A stretch of 64,000 nt of DNA from Candidatus Mediterraneibacter pullistercoris (GCA_019116885.1 DXAU01000058.1:1-64000), one strand, 5' to 3'. Numbered from the stretch's first letter, positions 7,441 through 16,231 are shown. Translations and numbers: made by a program. The notes: generated by a model not told the origin, from the letters alone.

Positions 7441-8361
7441 ATGGCAGAGAAAGAAAAAGCAGTAGTGCCTGAGATCATCGACAATGTAGAAGCTCTCGAA
7501 GCAAAGATGAAAGCCATGCGCGAGGCGCAGAAGGTGTTCGCATCGTTTATCCAGGAGCAGGTAGACAGGAGCTTCTACAAGGCTGCCATGGCGGCCAACA
7601 AACAGCGAATCCCACTTGCGAAGATGGCAGTCGAGGAGACTAAGAGAGGCGTGATGGAAGAGAAGGTTATCAAAAACCATTACGCTGCTGAGTATATCTA
7701 TAATGCGTATAAAGATACGAAGACATGCGGCGTAATCTAGGAAGACGCAGCATACGGTATAAAAAAGTAGCGGAGCCGATCGGATTTGTTTCTGCCGTTA
7801 TTCCGATGAGGAACCCTACTTCCACGGCGATCTTTAAGACGCTGATATGTCTGAAAACAAGAAATGCCATCATTATCAGTTCTCATCCGAGTGCAAAAGC
7901 ATGCGCGATAGCGGCTGCAAAGGTTGTTCTGGATGCAGCGGTAGAAGCCAGGAGCTCCGAAGGGGATCATCGGCTGGATTGACATGCCGTCGCTGGAACT
8001 CACAAATACGGTCATGAGAGAGTCCGATATCATCCTGGCGACAGGCGGGCCGGGCATGGTAAAAGTGGCATACTCTTCAGGTAAGCCGGCCCTCGGCGTG
8101 GGCGTGGGAAACGCGGTGATCCTGACGGCGGTCATGAGATACAATGCAGCGGAAGTCCCGACAAAGATGGGAATACTCTCTCAGTACCAGTATCCGCATG
8201 CGCTCGCAAGATACGCGGAGCTTGGACGTTTCGCGGGCTGCGCGGGGCAGACGGACGAAGAAGTATTCGAGAATTTCATCGCAAAGCTGGAGGATCTGAA
8301 AGAGAAGATCGATATTAAGAAGACGATCAAAGATTACGGGATCGATGTGATTGACTACTAG
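7441..8361 (+). pseudogene. adhE: Degraded bifunctional acetaldehyde/alcohol dehydrogenase AdhE
   Basis: A good ribosome binding site (AGGAGG) and the normal AdhE N-terminus are present, but the reading frame is broken repeatedly. A TAG at 7738-7740 replaces a Glu codon expected within CGVIEEDAAYG. One A is missing from the A-run near 7761-7766, shifting the frame at GIKKVAEP. An extra base near 7952 shifts it back before GIIGWIDMPSLEL. At about 8110-8130 the aldehyde dehydrogenase part (GKPALGVGVGN) jumps directly to the end of the alcohol dehydrogenase domain (AAEVPTKMGILSQYQYPHALARYAE), a loss of several hundred residues including the iron-binding site. The C-terminus is also cut. The intact family is about 870 residues; barely 300 remain. 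No function is expected. Confidence 0.93.
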
Positions 8362-8425
8362 TAAGATGAATATTCCGCGATTTCCGGTGAGATTTTTCCC
8401 ATTGGATGGATGTTGGTCAAAGTTA

Positions 8426-8521
8426 AAATCCGTGATACAGCGGTGATCAATAAAATGAATATGTCTGAGCGTATGCGAGTTTATTCATTTTATTGATCGT
8501 CTTTAGCTGTATCACGGATTT
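8426..8521. repeat. 96-nt long inverted repeat (33 paired bases)
   Basis: AAATCCGTGATACAGC (8426-8441) is the exact complement of 8506-8521, and the 17 bases at 8445-8461 are the exact complement of 8482-8498. They are separated by a 3-nt/7-nt internal loop and a 20-nt apical loop. It lies between the adhE remnant and the convergent SleB-like gene. It could terminate both, but it is far longer than normal terminators and has no T-run; a miniature mobile element remnant or small RNA is possible. Confidence 0.8.
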
Positions 8522-8594
8522 GTTATTTTATCTTACGTCCTGCAACCGGAGCTGAAATCATTCTCCGTCCATATATGAATACGTTATCAATTCT

Positions 8595-9752
8595 CTACCA
8601 CGACTGGAAGAATACGTTATCACCGATGACTACGCCTTCCCTGCCGGAACCGTGTGCATATAGGAAATAGTAACAGTCAGAAACGGCTGAAAGTCTGGCG
8701 CCGTTGATTGCGTCCTGCGCTACCCTCATAGAGAGACTTGTGGGTCCGCTCTGGAGTACGGAATCCAGACGGCCTGTCCATACCGGCTCGAACTGGCCGC
8801 TGGCATAGACAACGCCCCTGATCGAATTCGGAAAACGAGGACTCTCCACGCGGTTCATGATGACTGTTGCAACCGCAAGCAGCGCATCATATGTCTGGTA
8901 CGCTTCGCATTGTATGATAGCAGCCAGAAGGGTAACATCATCAGCAGAAGCGTTCGTCTCGCCGCTGTTTATGACGGAGTTATCATAACCGCTGCCAGAA
9001 TTATTGGAACTGCCGGAAGAACTGCCCCCGGAGCTGCCTGACGAACCGCCTGATGCCGAAGCAGAGGCCTCCTGTGCGGCTTCCTGCTGTGCAGCGCGGC
9101 GCGCGGCTTCTTCTGCGGCGATCCTCTCCGCTTCTTCAGCTCTGGCTTGTTCAAGTCTTGCCTGAACGTCGGCAAGATTTGTGGAGGTTTCTGAAGCCTT
9201 GGCCTGGAGTTCCGTCTGCTGGGATTCCAACTGAGCCTGAAGCGCTGTCAGAGATGACTGCTGGGTCTTAAGTGTGTTCTGCTGCTCCTCAATCTCTGCA
9301 TGTATGGCTTTGAGCTCGTTAAGAGAATTGCGGTCATATTCACTCAGATTTTCAATAAAGTCAGCCTTGTTCAGAAAATCTGCCATACTCTCGGCAGAGA
9401 AAAGCATTTCAAGCAGTGATGCATTGCCGTGTTCGTACATATATTTAATACGAGTCTTCATAGCCTCGTACTGCTGCGCTTCATTTTCTACTGCTACAGC
9501 CAGTTCATCGGACGTACGGGCAATCTCACCATTGAGCATTTCCACCTGCATCTCAGTGGTAGAAATCTCATCACTTAATGCGAGGATGTCTTCGTTTATT
9601 CCCTGAAGTTCACTCTCCAGGGCTGAAGACTGGCTTTCCAGGCTGTTAATCTCCTCATTATCTGCGGATACAGGGAAAACCGAGAGTACAATTGCGAAAG
9701 AACATATCAGGGCTATGCCTGACTGTATCCATCGTTTTTTACTGATATTCAT
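8595..9752 (-). CDS. Secreted coiled-coil cell-wall hydrolase, SleB-type
   Basis: 385 residues. A signal peptide (about 1-30) precedes a long coiled coil (about 33-222, heptads rich in Glu, Gln and Ala) like the regulatory half of PcsB/EnvC-type proteins. Then comes a Ser/Gly linker (about 226-262) and a C-terminal cell-wall hydrolase_2 (SleB/CwlJ) domain (about 265-385). In that domain AIIQCEAYQTYDALLAVATV supplies the conserved Glu, followed by NRVESPRFPNSIRGVVYASGQFEPV. SleB-type domains are lytic transglycosylases acting on spore cortex or vegetative wall. The coiled-coil fusion suggests a growth or division role instead of a germination role. It is a single-gene unit with its own promoter. 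Confidence 0.88.
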   Translation of the reverse strand: MNISKKRWIQSGIALICSFAIVLSVFPVSADNEEINSLESQSSALESELQGINEDILALSDEISTTEMQVEMLNGEIARTSDELAVAVENEAQQYEAMKTRIKYMYEHGNASLLEMLFSAESMADFLNKADFIENLSEYDRNSLNELKAIHAEIEEQQNTLKTQQSSLTALQAQLESQQTELQAKASETSTNLADVQARLEQARAEEAERIAAEEAARRAAQQEAAQEASASASGGSSGSSGGSSSGSSNNSGSGYDNSVINSGETNASADDVTLLAAIIQCEAYQTYDALLAVATVIMNRVESPRFPNSIRGVVYASGQFEPVWTGRLDSVLQSGPTSLSMRVAQDAINGARLSAVSDCYYFLYAHGSGREGVVIGDNVFFQSW

Positions 9753-9809
9753 TATTTATATAGTCCTTTCTCCGTGACTGAATTACCTATGAGTGATCAT
9801 CGGGTAATC

Positions 9810-9838
9810 ATTATACTACAAATTGCGCTATTTGGCAA
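9810..9838 (-). promoter_or_regulatory. Promoter of the SleB-type hydrolase gene
   Basis: Read on the minus strand: TTGCCA (9838-9833), 17-nt spacer, TATAAT (9815-9810). A short inverted repeat ATTACC/GGTAAT (9782-9787 and 9803-9808) lies in the untranslated leader. Confidence 0.7.
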
Positions 9839-9959
9839 ACTCTGATAGAATAAAAATGTCTAAATTTTGAGCCTGGATGCTGGCTGCCGCTCCAATGCGC
9901 GGCGCGGACTGCAATATGGGCAAAAAGACAAAAAGATATCTGATCGGAGAAGATAGATT

Positions 9960-10808
9960 ATGGAATACAGGATAAAAATGATAGGAGTGGATCTGGACGG
10001 TACTCTTTTAAATGAAAAAAAGGAGATCACGCCACGGACCAAGAATGTTCTGGAAAAGGCTATTGCAGAGGGGATTGTCGTCCTGACTGCAACGGGACGC
10101 CCCTGGATGGGGATACCTGAGGAACTCAGAGACTTTCCTGGAATGAAGTACGCTTTGACGTCTAATGGGGCGCGGATTATCGATACACGGACAGGACAGG
10201 TGCTTGAGGAACATCTCCTCTCGTGCGATCTGGCTAAAAAAGCATTGGAAATATGTGGGAAATATGATACTCTACTAGAGGTGTATTTTGATGGGCAGGG
10301 ATATGCGGATGAGGAAAAGATGGCTTTGGTTGAAAAGTATCATAAAAATCCGAACATGCGCGAATACATGCGAAAGACCCGGATTCCTGTGAGAGACGTT
10401 TCGGAACTGGTGCAGAAAGAAAACAGAGGTCTGGATAAAGTGCAGGTTCTGTTTGCAGATATGCAGGAACGCTCCCGGGCATGGCAGGAACTTGAAGAAG
10501 AAAATGCTCTGGAACTCGTAAGCTCCCTTGGATATAATATTGAGATCAATGCGGCGGGAGTGGATAAGGGAAACGGGCTCATCAGCCTTGGCAGGATGCT
10601 CGGCATCCGGCCGGAGGAGATCATGGCATGCGGTGACGGGGACAATGACATCAACATGCTCCGGAACACAGGATTTGGTGTTGCCATGGCAAATGCAGAA
10701 CAAGAGGTAAAAGACGCGGCAGATTATATTACACTGTCCAATGAAGAGGACGGCGCTGCGGCGGCAATCGAAAAGTTTGCTCTGAGAGGAGGAAAAGATT
10801 TATGTTAG
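9960..10808 (+). CDS. Cof-type HAD-superfamily phosphatase
   Basis: 282 residues. Motif I GVDLDGTLL (nucleophile Asp near residue 10), motif II in LTATGRP, and motif IV ACGDGDNDINML near residue 222 identify a haloacid dehalogenase phosphatase with a type IIB cap, the Cof/YidA group. Such enzymes remove phosphate from sugar phosphates, FMN or other small metabolites; the substrate cannot be told here. The end overlaps uppP by seven bases, so the two are translated from one message. Confidence 0.9.
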   Translation: MEYRIKMIGVDLDGTLLNEKKEITPRTKNVLEKAIAEGIVVLTATGRPWMGIPEELRDFPGMKYALTSNGARIIDTRTGQVLEEHLLSCDLAKKALEICGKYDTLLEVYFDGQGYADEEKMALVEKYHKNPNMREYMRKTRIPVRDVSELVQKENRGLDKVQVLFADMQERSRAWQELEEENALELVSSLGYNIEINAAGVDKGNGLISLGRMLGIRPEEIMACGDGDNDINMLRNTGFGVAMANAEQEVKDAADYITLSNEEDGAAAAIEKFALRGGKDLC

Positions 10809-11626
10809 ATATTTTTAAAGCGATCTTGTTCGGTATTGTGGAGGGGATTACAGAATGGCTCCCCGTCAGCAGTACCGGACATATTATCATCCTGGACCAG
10901 CTGATCAAAATGGGACAGGGTGAGGACTTTATGGAGATGTTTGAAGTGGTGATCCAGCTCGGGGCGATCATGGCTGTTATAGTAATCTATTTCCACAGGC
11001 TGAATCCATTCTCTCCGACGAAGACGCAGAAGCAGAAGATGCTGACATGGCAGACATGGATCAAAGTGCTCATAGGCTGCGTTCCGGCAGGAATTGTAGG
11101 CTTCCTGTTTAACGACTGGATCGATAAGCACCTGTTCAAATGGCAGGTAGTAGCGGCAACGCTCATTCTCTATGGAATCCTCTTTATAATCGTTGAGAAT
11201 TATCAGAAGGGGAAAACTCCCAAAGTGACGAATATGTCACAGCTCACCCTGCGGATGATGCTGATCATCGGCGTTTTTCAGATGCTTTCCATGATACCCG
11301 GGACTTCACGGTCAGGAGCAACCATTGTAGGAGCCCTCATGCTGGGAGTGTCAAGGAGCCTTGCAGCAGAATACACGTTCTTTCTCGCTATTCCGACCAT
11401 GTTCGGCGCGAGTGCGCTTAAACTGTACAAATTCGGGATGAATTTTACAGGGACGCAGGTGGCTGTTCTTTTGGTAGGGATGGCCGTATCATTCGCTGTG
11501 TCGATTGTGGCCATTAAGTTCCTGCTTAAATACATACAGAATAACGATTTCAAAGTGTTTGGATATTACAGGATTATCCTTGGCGTGATCGTGATACTGT
11601 TCTTTGGAATCCAATCTATGCTGTGA
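10802..11626 (+). CDS. uppP: Undecaprenyl-diphosphatase (BacA/UppP)
   Basis: 274 residues, a polytopic membrane protein. The two family signatures are present: EGITEWLPVSSTGHIIIL near the N-terminus, carrying catalytic Glu and the SSTGH loop, and PGTSRSGATI in the second half. It recycles the C55 lipid carrier of peptidoglycan synthesis by removing one phosphate from undecaprenyl pyrophosphate, and overexpression gives bacitracin resistance in other species. GGAGG in the end of the preceding HAD gene serves as ribosome binding site. Confidence 0.96.
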   Translation: MLDIFKAILFGIVEGITEWLPVSSTGHIIILDQLIKMGQGEDFMEMFEVVIQLGAIMAVIVIYFHRLNPFSPTKTQKQKMLTWQTWIKVLIGCVPAGIVGFLFNDWIDKHLFKWQVVAATLILYGILFIIVENYQKGKTPKVTNMSQLTLRMMLIIGVFQMLSMIPGTSRSGATIVGALMLGVSRSLAAEYTFFLAIPTMFGASALKLYKFGMNFTGTQVAVLLVGMAVSFAVSIVAIKFLLKYIQNNDFKVFGYYRIILGVIVILFFGIQSML

Positions 11627-11648
11627 CAGTGAATGCTTGGCTTGCATA

Positions 11649-11672
11649 GGGCGGTGTCTGCGGCAGCCGCCC
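11649..11672 (+). terminator. GC-rich hairpin after uppP
   Basis: GGGCGG (11649-11654) with CCGCCC (11667-11672). No T-run follows, so termination is uncertain. Confidence 0.35.
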
Positions 11673-11725
11673 GCACAGATGTATAAAAAGCTGCATAAAT
11701 TTACAAAATAGGGCTTGCAATTTGT

Positions 11726-11754
11726 TTGAAACATGCTAAACTTATAAAGATAAT
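11726..11754 (+). promoter_or_regulatory. Promoter of the amino-acid transporter operon
   Basis: TTGAAA (11726-11731), 17-nt spacer, GATAAT (11749-11754), 45 nt upstream of the binding-protein start. Confidence 0.65.
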
Positions 11755-11798
11755 GTGTATGATTATGCAAACAGAGGATCAAATGGAGGGATGTAAAG

Positions 11799-12638
11799 AT
11801 GAAAAAGTTACTGGCAGCAGTTTTAACAGCTGTACTCACTGTCGGACTGCTCGCAGGATGCGGAAGCACCAAGACGGCGGAAGTTATTGAGGTGGATCTT
11901 ACAAGTGAGGAATATGCGTTTGGTGTTGATAAGTCGCAGCCGGAACTTCTTGAGCAGGTAAATGCATTTATCGCCAAGATTCAGGAGGACGGAACGCTGG
12001 ATGAGATTTTCGACAAATATTTTGGCGGCGGAGAGCCGACACCGGTGGAGTCCGCGGCGCTTGATGAGTCCAAAGATCAGCTTGTGGTGGCAACGAATGC
12101 GGCGTTTGAGCCTTTCGAGTATATGGAAGGGGAGAACTATGTCGGTATTGATATGGAGATTGCGGCTCTGCTGGCAGAGGAACTCGATCAGGAGCTTGTA
12201 ATCCAGAACATGGATTTCGATGCGGTATGCCTGTCAGTCGGACAGCAGAAATGCGACATTGCGATGGCTGGTCTTACAGTCAGCGAGGAGAGAAGAGAAT
12301 ACGTAACGTTTTCAGACACATACTATCAGGCGTCCCAGCGCCTGATTGTCCCGAGCGATGATACAACGTTCGATGATATGACAGATGCGGATTCCATTGC
12401 AGCAGCGCTTGCAGAACTGGATTCGTCTGTCAAGATCGGTGTACAGCAGGGAACAACAGGAAACAGCTATGTTGAGGGAAGTGAAGACCTCGGATTCCCG
12501 GGCCTTGAGGCTGCATGCCAGACCTATAAGAGCGGCTCTCTTGCGGTGCAGGATATGCTGAACGGGAACATTGATTATGTGATTATCGATGCGGCCCCGG
12601 CGGCAGCGATTACAGAAGCGATCAACGAGATGCAGTAA
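11799..12638 (+). CDS. Amino-acid ABC transporter binding lipoprotein, circularly permuted
   Basis: 279 residues with a lipobox LLAGC (Cys21), so it is a membrane-anchored lipoprotein of the family 3 (polar amino acid) solute-binding proteins. Residues 33-80 (DLTSEEYAFGVDKSQPELLE through FDKYFGG) correspond to the segment that normally closes the C-terminus of this family. The normal start (DQLVVATNAAFEPFEYMEGE) comes only at about residue 93, and the protein ends at AAPAAAITEAINEMQ, where the missing tail would begin. The domain order is thus a circular permutation, not a truncation. Ligand is probably a polar amino acid, not predictable further. Permease and ATPase genes follow. Confidence 0.9.
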   Translation: MKKLLAAVLTAVLTVGLLAGCGSTKTAEVIEVDLTSEEYAFGVDKSQPELLEQVNAFIAKIQEDGTLDEIFDKYFGGGEPTPVESAALDESKDQLVVATNAAFEPFEYMEGENYVGIDMEIAALLAEELDQELVIQNMDFDAVCLSVGQQKCDIAMAGLTVSEERREYVTFSDTYYQASQRLIVPSDDTTFDDMTDADSIAAALAELDSSVKIGVQQGTTGNSYVEGSEDLGFPGLEAACQTYKSGSLAVQDMLNGNIDYVIIDAAPAAAITEAINEMQ

Positions 12639-12689
12639 ACAGGATGCTGCAGCGCAGACTATAACAGAGTGAACAGGACTTGATTCAGG

Positions 12690-12756
12690 AAGGAAAATAC
12701 AGGCATCAGCGGAGACTGTCAGAGTTCATCACAGATGCAGGCATTTTCCTTCTTTT
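12690..12756 (+). terminator. Intercistronic hairpin between binding protein and permease
   Basis: AAGGAAAAT (12690-12698) pairs with ATTTTCCTT (12743-12751) and GCATC (12703-12707) with GATGC (12734-12738); CTTTT follows. Partial termination or 3' protection here would give more binding protein than permease, as is usual for such operons. Confidence 0.7.
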
Positions 12757-12770
12757 GAGAAGGGACGGAA

Positions 12771-13481
12771 ATGGGTAATTTTAGTCAGAAGATAGATAAG
12801 TTCATAGAGATATTTATAGATCAGAACGGCTATGTGAGAGTGGTGGAAGGACTGCAGAATACACTTCTCATCGCAGTGTGCGGCCTGATCATCGGTATCC
12901 TGATCGGTACAGTCATCGCGACTGTCAGGGTACTGCCGAAATACAAGATGCTCCCGAGAGTATTAAACGGGATCTGCAGTTTTTATGTGGCTCTGTTCCG
13001 TGGTACGCCCATGGTAGTGCAGCTCCTTGTATTTTACTATGTACTCCTGCCGGTCATCGGCTGGAATATCAATGGAGTGCAGGTGTCCATGCTTGTGTTC
13101 GGACTCAACAGCGGAGCCTACATATCCGAGATCATGAGGAGCGGTATCCAGTCTGTCGATTCCGGACAGATGGAGGCCGGACGTGCAGTAGGATTAAGCT
13201 TTGGGGCAAGCATGACGAAGATCGTGATCCCGCAGGCGGTGAAGAACATCCTTCCCACGCTGGGAAATGAATTCATCTCTCTGATCAAAGAGACGTCTGT
13301 CGTGAGCTTTGTCGGAGCGGCGGATCTCTACGTGGCGTTTAATTACATCGGAACAAACAATTATGAGTTCATGGTACCGTATCTGGTAATGGCCCTGATC
13401 TACATTGCCCTTGTCCTGGTGATCACCCTGCTCATAAAAATACTGGAAAGGAGCCTGAAGAAGAGTGATAGACGTAATTAA
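12771..13481 (+). CDS. Amino-acid ABC transporter permease (HisM/GlnP type)
   Basis: 236 residues with about five membrane helices. The EAA loop that docks to the ATPase is visible as [29 protein letters not shown], and [15 protein letters not shown] is the family's N-terminal signature. It belongs to the His/Glu/Gln/Arg permease family and probably forms a homodimer, since only one permease gene is present. The start follows AAGGGACGG; its end overlaps the ATPase gene by 17 bases, implying translational coupling. Confidence 0.94.
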   Translation: MGNFSQKIDKFIEIFIDQNGYVRVVEGLQNTLLIAVCGLIIGILIGTVIATVRVLPKYKMLPRVLNGICSFYVALFRGTPMVVQLLVFYYVLLPVIGWNINGVQVSMLVFGLNSGAYISEIMRSGIQSVDSGQMEAGRAVGLSFGASMTKIVIPQAVKNILPTLGNEFISLIKETSVVSFVGAADLYVAFNYIGTNNYEFMVPYLVMALIYIALVLVITLLIKILERSLKKSDRRN

Positions 13482-14289
13482 TCTTAGGAAAAGCTTTGGT
13501 GATCTTGAGATTTTAAAAGGAATCAATATCACCATCAACAAAGGAGATATCGTCGCAGTGCTCGGCCCGTCAGGTTCCGGGAAGAGTACGTTCCTGCGCT
13601 GCCTCAACTGTATGGAAGATCCGACCTCCGGAAGCATTGTCTTCAAAGGCGTTGATATTGCTGATATGAAAGTGGACATCAATGTGCACCGCCGTCATAT
13701 GGGAATGGTATTCCAGCATTTTAATCTGTTTAACAATAAGACCGTGCTTCAGAATGTAATGATGGCTCCGGCCTATTTGAGATGCAAGGATCTGAAGAAA
13801 GCAAAACGCAAAAACCGGATGATCCGTTTCAAAAATACATTCCGCAGTAATAAGGAAGAACTGATTCCGATCACTACGACGAAAGACCAGATCAAAAGTG
13901 AGGAAAAACAGCAGGCCCTTGATCTTCTCAAACGCATCGGGCTTGATGACAAGGCGGACGCTTATCCGTCCACGCTGTCCGGCGGACAGAAACAGAGAGT
14001 GGCGATCATCCGCTCACTGGCGATGAACCCGGATGTCATCCTCTTTGATGAGCCTACGTCGGCTCTGGATCCGGAGATGGTCGGAGAGGTGCTCGACCTG
14101 ATGAAGAAACTGGCGAAAGACGGGATGACAATGGTCGTCGTCACACACGAGATGGGATTTGCCAGAGAAGTGGCGTCAAGGGTGATCTTCATGGACGACG
14201 GACAGATCCGGGAGGAAGCCCCGCCGGAAGAGTTCTTCGCACATCCGAAAGATGAGAGGCTGAAAGAATTTCTTTCAAAAATATTATAG
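13465..14289 (+). CDS. Amino-acid ABC transporter ATPase (GlnQ type) with basic insertion
   Basis: 274 residues with a GTG start. Walker [10 protein letters not shown] (34-42), Q-loop FQHFNLF, signature LSGGQKQR (171-178), Walker [10 protein letters not shown] (191-199) and the switch His in VVVTHEMGF are all intact, so it should hydrolyse ATP. Between the Q-loop and the signature there is an insertion of about 33 residues (roughly 112-146, rich in Lys and Arg) that GlnQ-type ATPases lack, explaining the length above the usual 240. It forms the transporter with the preceding permease and permuted binding protein. Confidence 0.93.
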   Translation: MIDVINLRKSFGDLEILKGINITINKGDIVAVLGPSGSGKSTFLRCLNCMEDPTSGSIVFKGVDIADMKVDINVHRRHMGMVFQHFNLFNNKTVLQNVMMAPAYLRCKDLKKAKRKNRMIRFKNTFRSNKEELIPITTTKDQIKSEEKQQALDLLKRIGLDDKADAYPSTLSGGQKQRVAIIRSLAMNPDVILFDEPTSALDPEMVGEVLDLMKKLAKDGMTMVVVTHEMGFAREVASRVIFMDDGQIREEAPPEEFFAHPKDERLKEFLSKIL

Positions 14290-14302
14290 TGACTGAGAAA
14301 AG

Positions 14303-14424
14303 CTCTGCTTTATGGCAGGGCAGAACGCCGGAATCATGACTGTATCGCGGTGGTAGTGGAAGCATAGTCTGCTTTCACTGTCTTCTGCGGCGTGGTTCCG
14401 GCGTGATCTTGTTATAAAGCAGAG
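14303..14424. repeat. 122-nt nested inverted repeat, candidate structured RNA or miniature element
   Basis: Three nested perfect or near-perfect stems: CTCTGCTTTAT (14303-14313) with ATAAAGCAGAG (14414-14424); ACGCCGGAA (14325-14333) with TTCCGGCGT (14396-14404); AGTGGAAGCA (14355-14364) with TGCTTTCACT (14370-14379, one G-T pair). No coding sequence. It occupies almost the whole gap between the ABC transporter and sfsA-mutY. Confidence 0.75.
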
Positions 14425-14464
14425 AGGGCAGCCGAAAAGTAAAAGACATCGGGAGAGATAAGCT

Positions 14465-16228
14465 ATGAAATATGAACGCATTACGGCGGCGGAATTTATC
14501 GAACGGCCGAACCGTTTTATCGCGTATGCCAGTCTGAACGGGAAAAAAGAGATAATCCATGTAAAGAACACAGGCCGATGTGCCGAGCTTCTGATCCCGG
14601 GAGCAGAGATCTATCTTCAGGAGAACGAGAAGCCCGGGCGGAAAACAAAATGGGATCTCATTGCTGTGCGTAAAGAAAAAAGGCTCATCAACATGGATTC
14701 CCAGATACCGAACAAAGCAGTACAGGAGTGGATCGAGGAGGGACATCTTTTTGAAGGAGTCCGTCTTGTACGTCCGGAGACAACATACGGAAGTTCCCGT
14801 TTCGACCTGTACGTGGAGGCCGGAGAGCAAAAGATATTTATTGAGGTCAAGGGAGTGACGCTGGAGGAGAATGGAGTGTGCCGTTTTCCCGATGCGCCGA
14901 GCGATCGCGCGGTGAAACATCTAGAAGAACTCATCCGGGCGAAAAAAGAAGGTTACGAAGCGTATGTATTTTTTGTCATTCAGATGAAAGGAGTAAGGTA
15001 TTTTACACCGAATACAGACACGCATCCGGCATTTGCAGAGGCTTTGAAAAAAGCTGCGGAAGCAGGGGTAAAGATCCTGGCATATGACTGTGAAGTGACT
15101 CCGGAGAGTATCAGCATCCGAAAAGCGGTAGATGTGATTCTCACGAGTCCGAGACTGAAAGAAACAGTGCAGCCTCTTGTGGAGTGGTTCCGGGAGAATA
15201 AGAGAGATCTGCCGTGGCGTCAGAAGATGAACGCCTACCGGGTATGGATTTCCGAGATCATGCTCCAGCAGACGAGGGTGGAGGCGGTAAAGCCATACTA
15301 TGAACGGTTCCTCAGGGAACTGCCGGATGTAAAGGCGCTCTCGGAAGTACCGGAAGACCGTCTTCTGAAATTGTGGGAAGGGCTCGGATACTATAACCGG
15401 GCGCGTAATCTGAAATGTGCCGCCTGTCAGATTATGGAAAAATACGACGGGAAATTCCCCGATACGTACGAGAATATACGATCCTTAAAGGGCATAGGAA
15501 ACTATACGGCGGGAGCTATAAGTTCTTTTGTATATGGAATCCCAAAACCTGCCGTGGACGGCAATGTGCTGCGTGTTGTGACGCGCATTACGACGGACAG
15601 CGGAGACGTTGCAAGAGCTGCGGTGAAAACAAGGATCGAAGAAGAACTCGGGGAAGTGATCCCTGCGGAAGAGGCGGGAGATTTCAATCAGAGTCTTATA
15701 GAGCTGGGAGCCATCGTCTGCCTTCCAAACGGTGATCCAAAGTGTGGAAAGTGCCCGGTACAGTCGCTCTGCCTGGCGCACATCCAGGGACGGGAAAAAG
15801 AGTTTCCGGTAAAGAGCAGAGCAAAGGCAAGGAAGAAAGAGAAGAGAACCGTGTTCATATTCAGGGATCAGGAGAAGACTGCGGTCAGGAAGCGGCCTGA
15901 CAGAGGACTCCTTGCCGGTATGTATGAATTTCCAAATGTAACAGGCCGCATGAGCAGGGAAGAGGCAGTCAGATACAGCAGGGAACTTGGTCTGGCTCCG
16001 ATACGCATAAAGCCTCTTGGCTCGGCAAAACATATCTTTAGCCATGTGGAATGGCATATGACAGGATATGAGATACTTGTCGATGAGCTGGAGAAGAATC
16101 TGAAAGTTCCGCAGACGGCGGAACAGGGCAGAATTATCTTTGCCGATATCAGGGAACTTCGGGAGAACTATGCGGTTCCGTCTGCTTTTGAAGCATATAT
16201 GCCCCGGAGTGCAGATGAAAGCAGGTAG
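14465..16228 (+). CDS. SfsA-MutY fusion: DNA/RNA nuclease plus A/G-specific adenine glycosylase
   Basis: 587 residues. Residues 1-226 are a full SfsA protein: an OB-like start (RPNRFIAYASLNGKKEIIHV, NTGRCAELL) and a PD-(D/E)XK-type core with Asp114, Glu127 and Lys129 (RFDLY and IFIEVKG). Residues 230-587 are a full MutY: catalytic Glu264 in WISEIMLQQT, helix-hairpin-helix LKGIGNYTAG (341-350), catalytic Asp365 in VDGNVLRV, an iron-sulfur cluster at Cys419, 427, 430 and 436 (first spacing seven, one more than E. coli), and a Nudix-like C-terminal domain with FSHVEWH. MutY removes adenine opposite 8-oxoguanine. SfsA is a nucleic-acid-binding protein related to nucleases. No stop or frame change separates the halves, so a single polypeptide is expected. 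Confidence 0.92.
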   Translation: MKYERITAAEFIERPNRFIAYASLNGKKEIIHVKNTGRCAELLIPGAEIYLQENEKPGRKTKWDLIAVRKEKRLINMDSQIPNKAVQEWIEEGHLFEGVRLVRPETTYGSSRFDLYVEAGEQKIFIEVKGVTLEENGVCRFPDAPSDRAVKHLEELIRAKKEGYEAYVFFVIQMKGVRYFTPNTDTHPAFAEALKKAAEAGVKILAYDCEVTPESISIRKAVDVILTSPRLKETVQPLVEWFRENKRDLPWRQKMNAYRVWISEIMLQQTRVEAVKPYYERFLRELPDVKALSEVPEDRLLKLWEGLGYYNRARNLKCAACQIMEKYDGKFPDTYENIRSLKGIGNYTAGAISSFVYGIPKPAVDGNVLRVVTRITTDSGDVARAAVKTRIEEELGEVIPAEEAGDFNQSLIELGAIVCLPNGDPKCGKCPVQSLCLAHIQGREKEFPVKSRAKARKKEKRTVFIFRDQEKTAVRKRPDRGLLAGMYEFPNVTGRMSREEAVRYSRELGLAPIRIKPLGSAKHIFSHVEWHMTGYEILVDELEKNLKVPQTAEQGRIIFADIRELRENYAVPSAFEAYMPRSADESR

Positions 16229-16231
16229 ATT

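Noticed and set aside
7725-8361. Two separate small genes after the adhE start
   Set aside because: Both are displaced pieces of AdhE; treated as one pseudogene.
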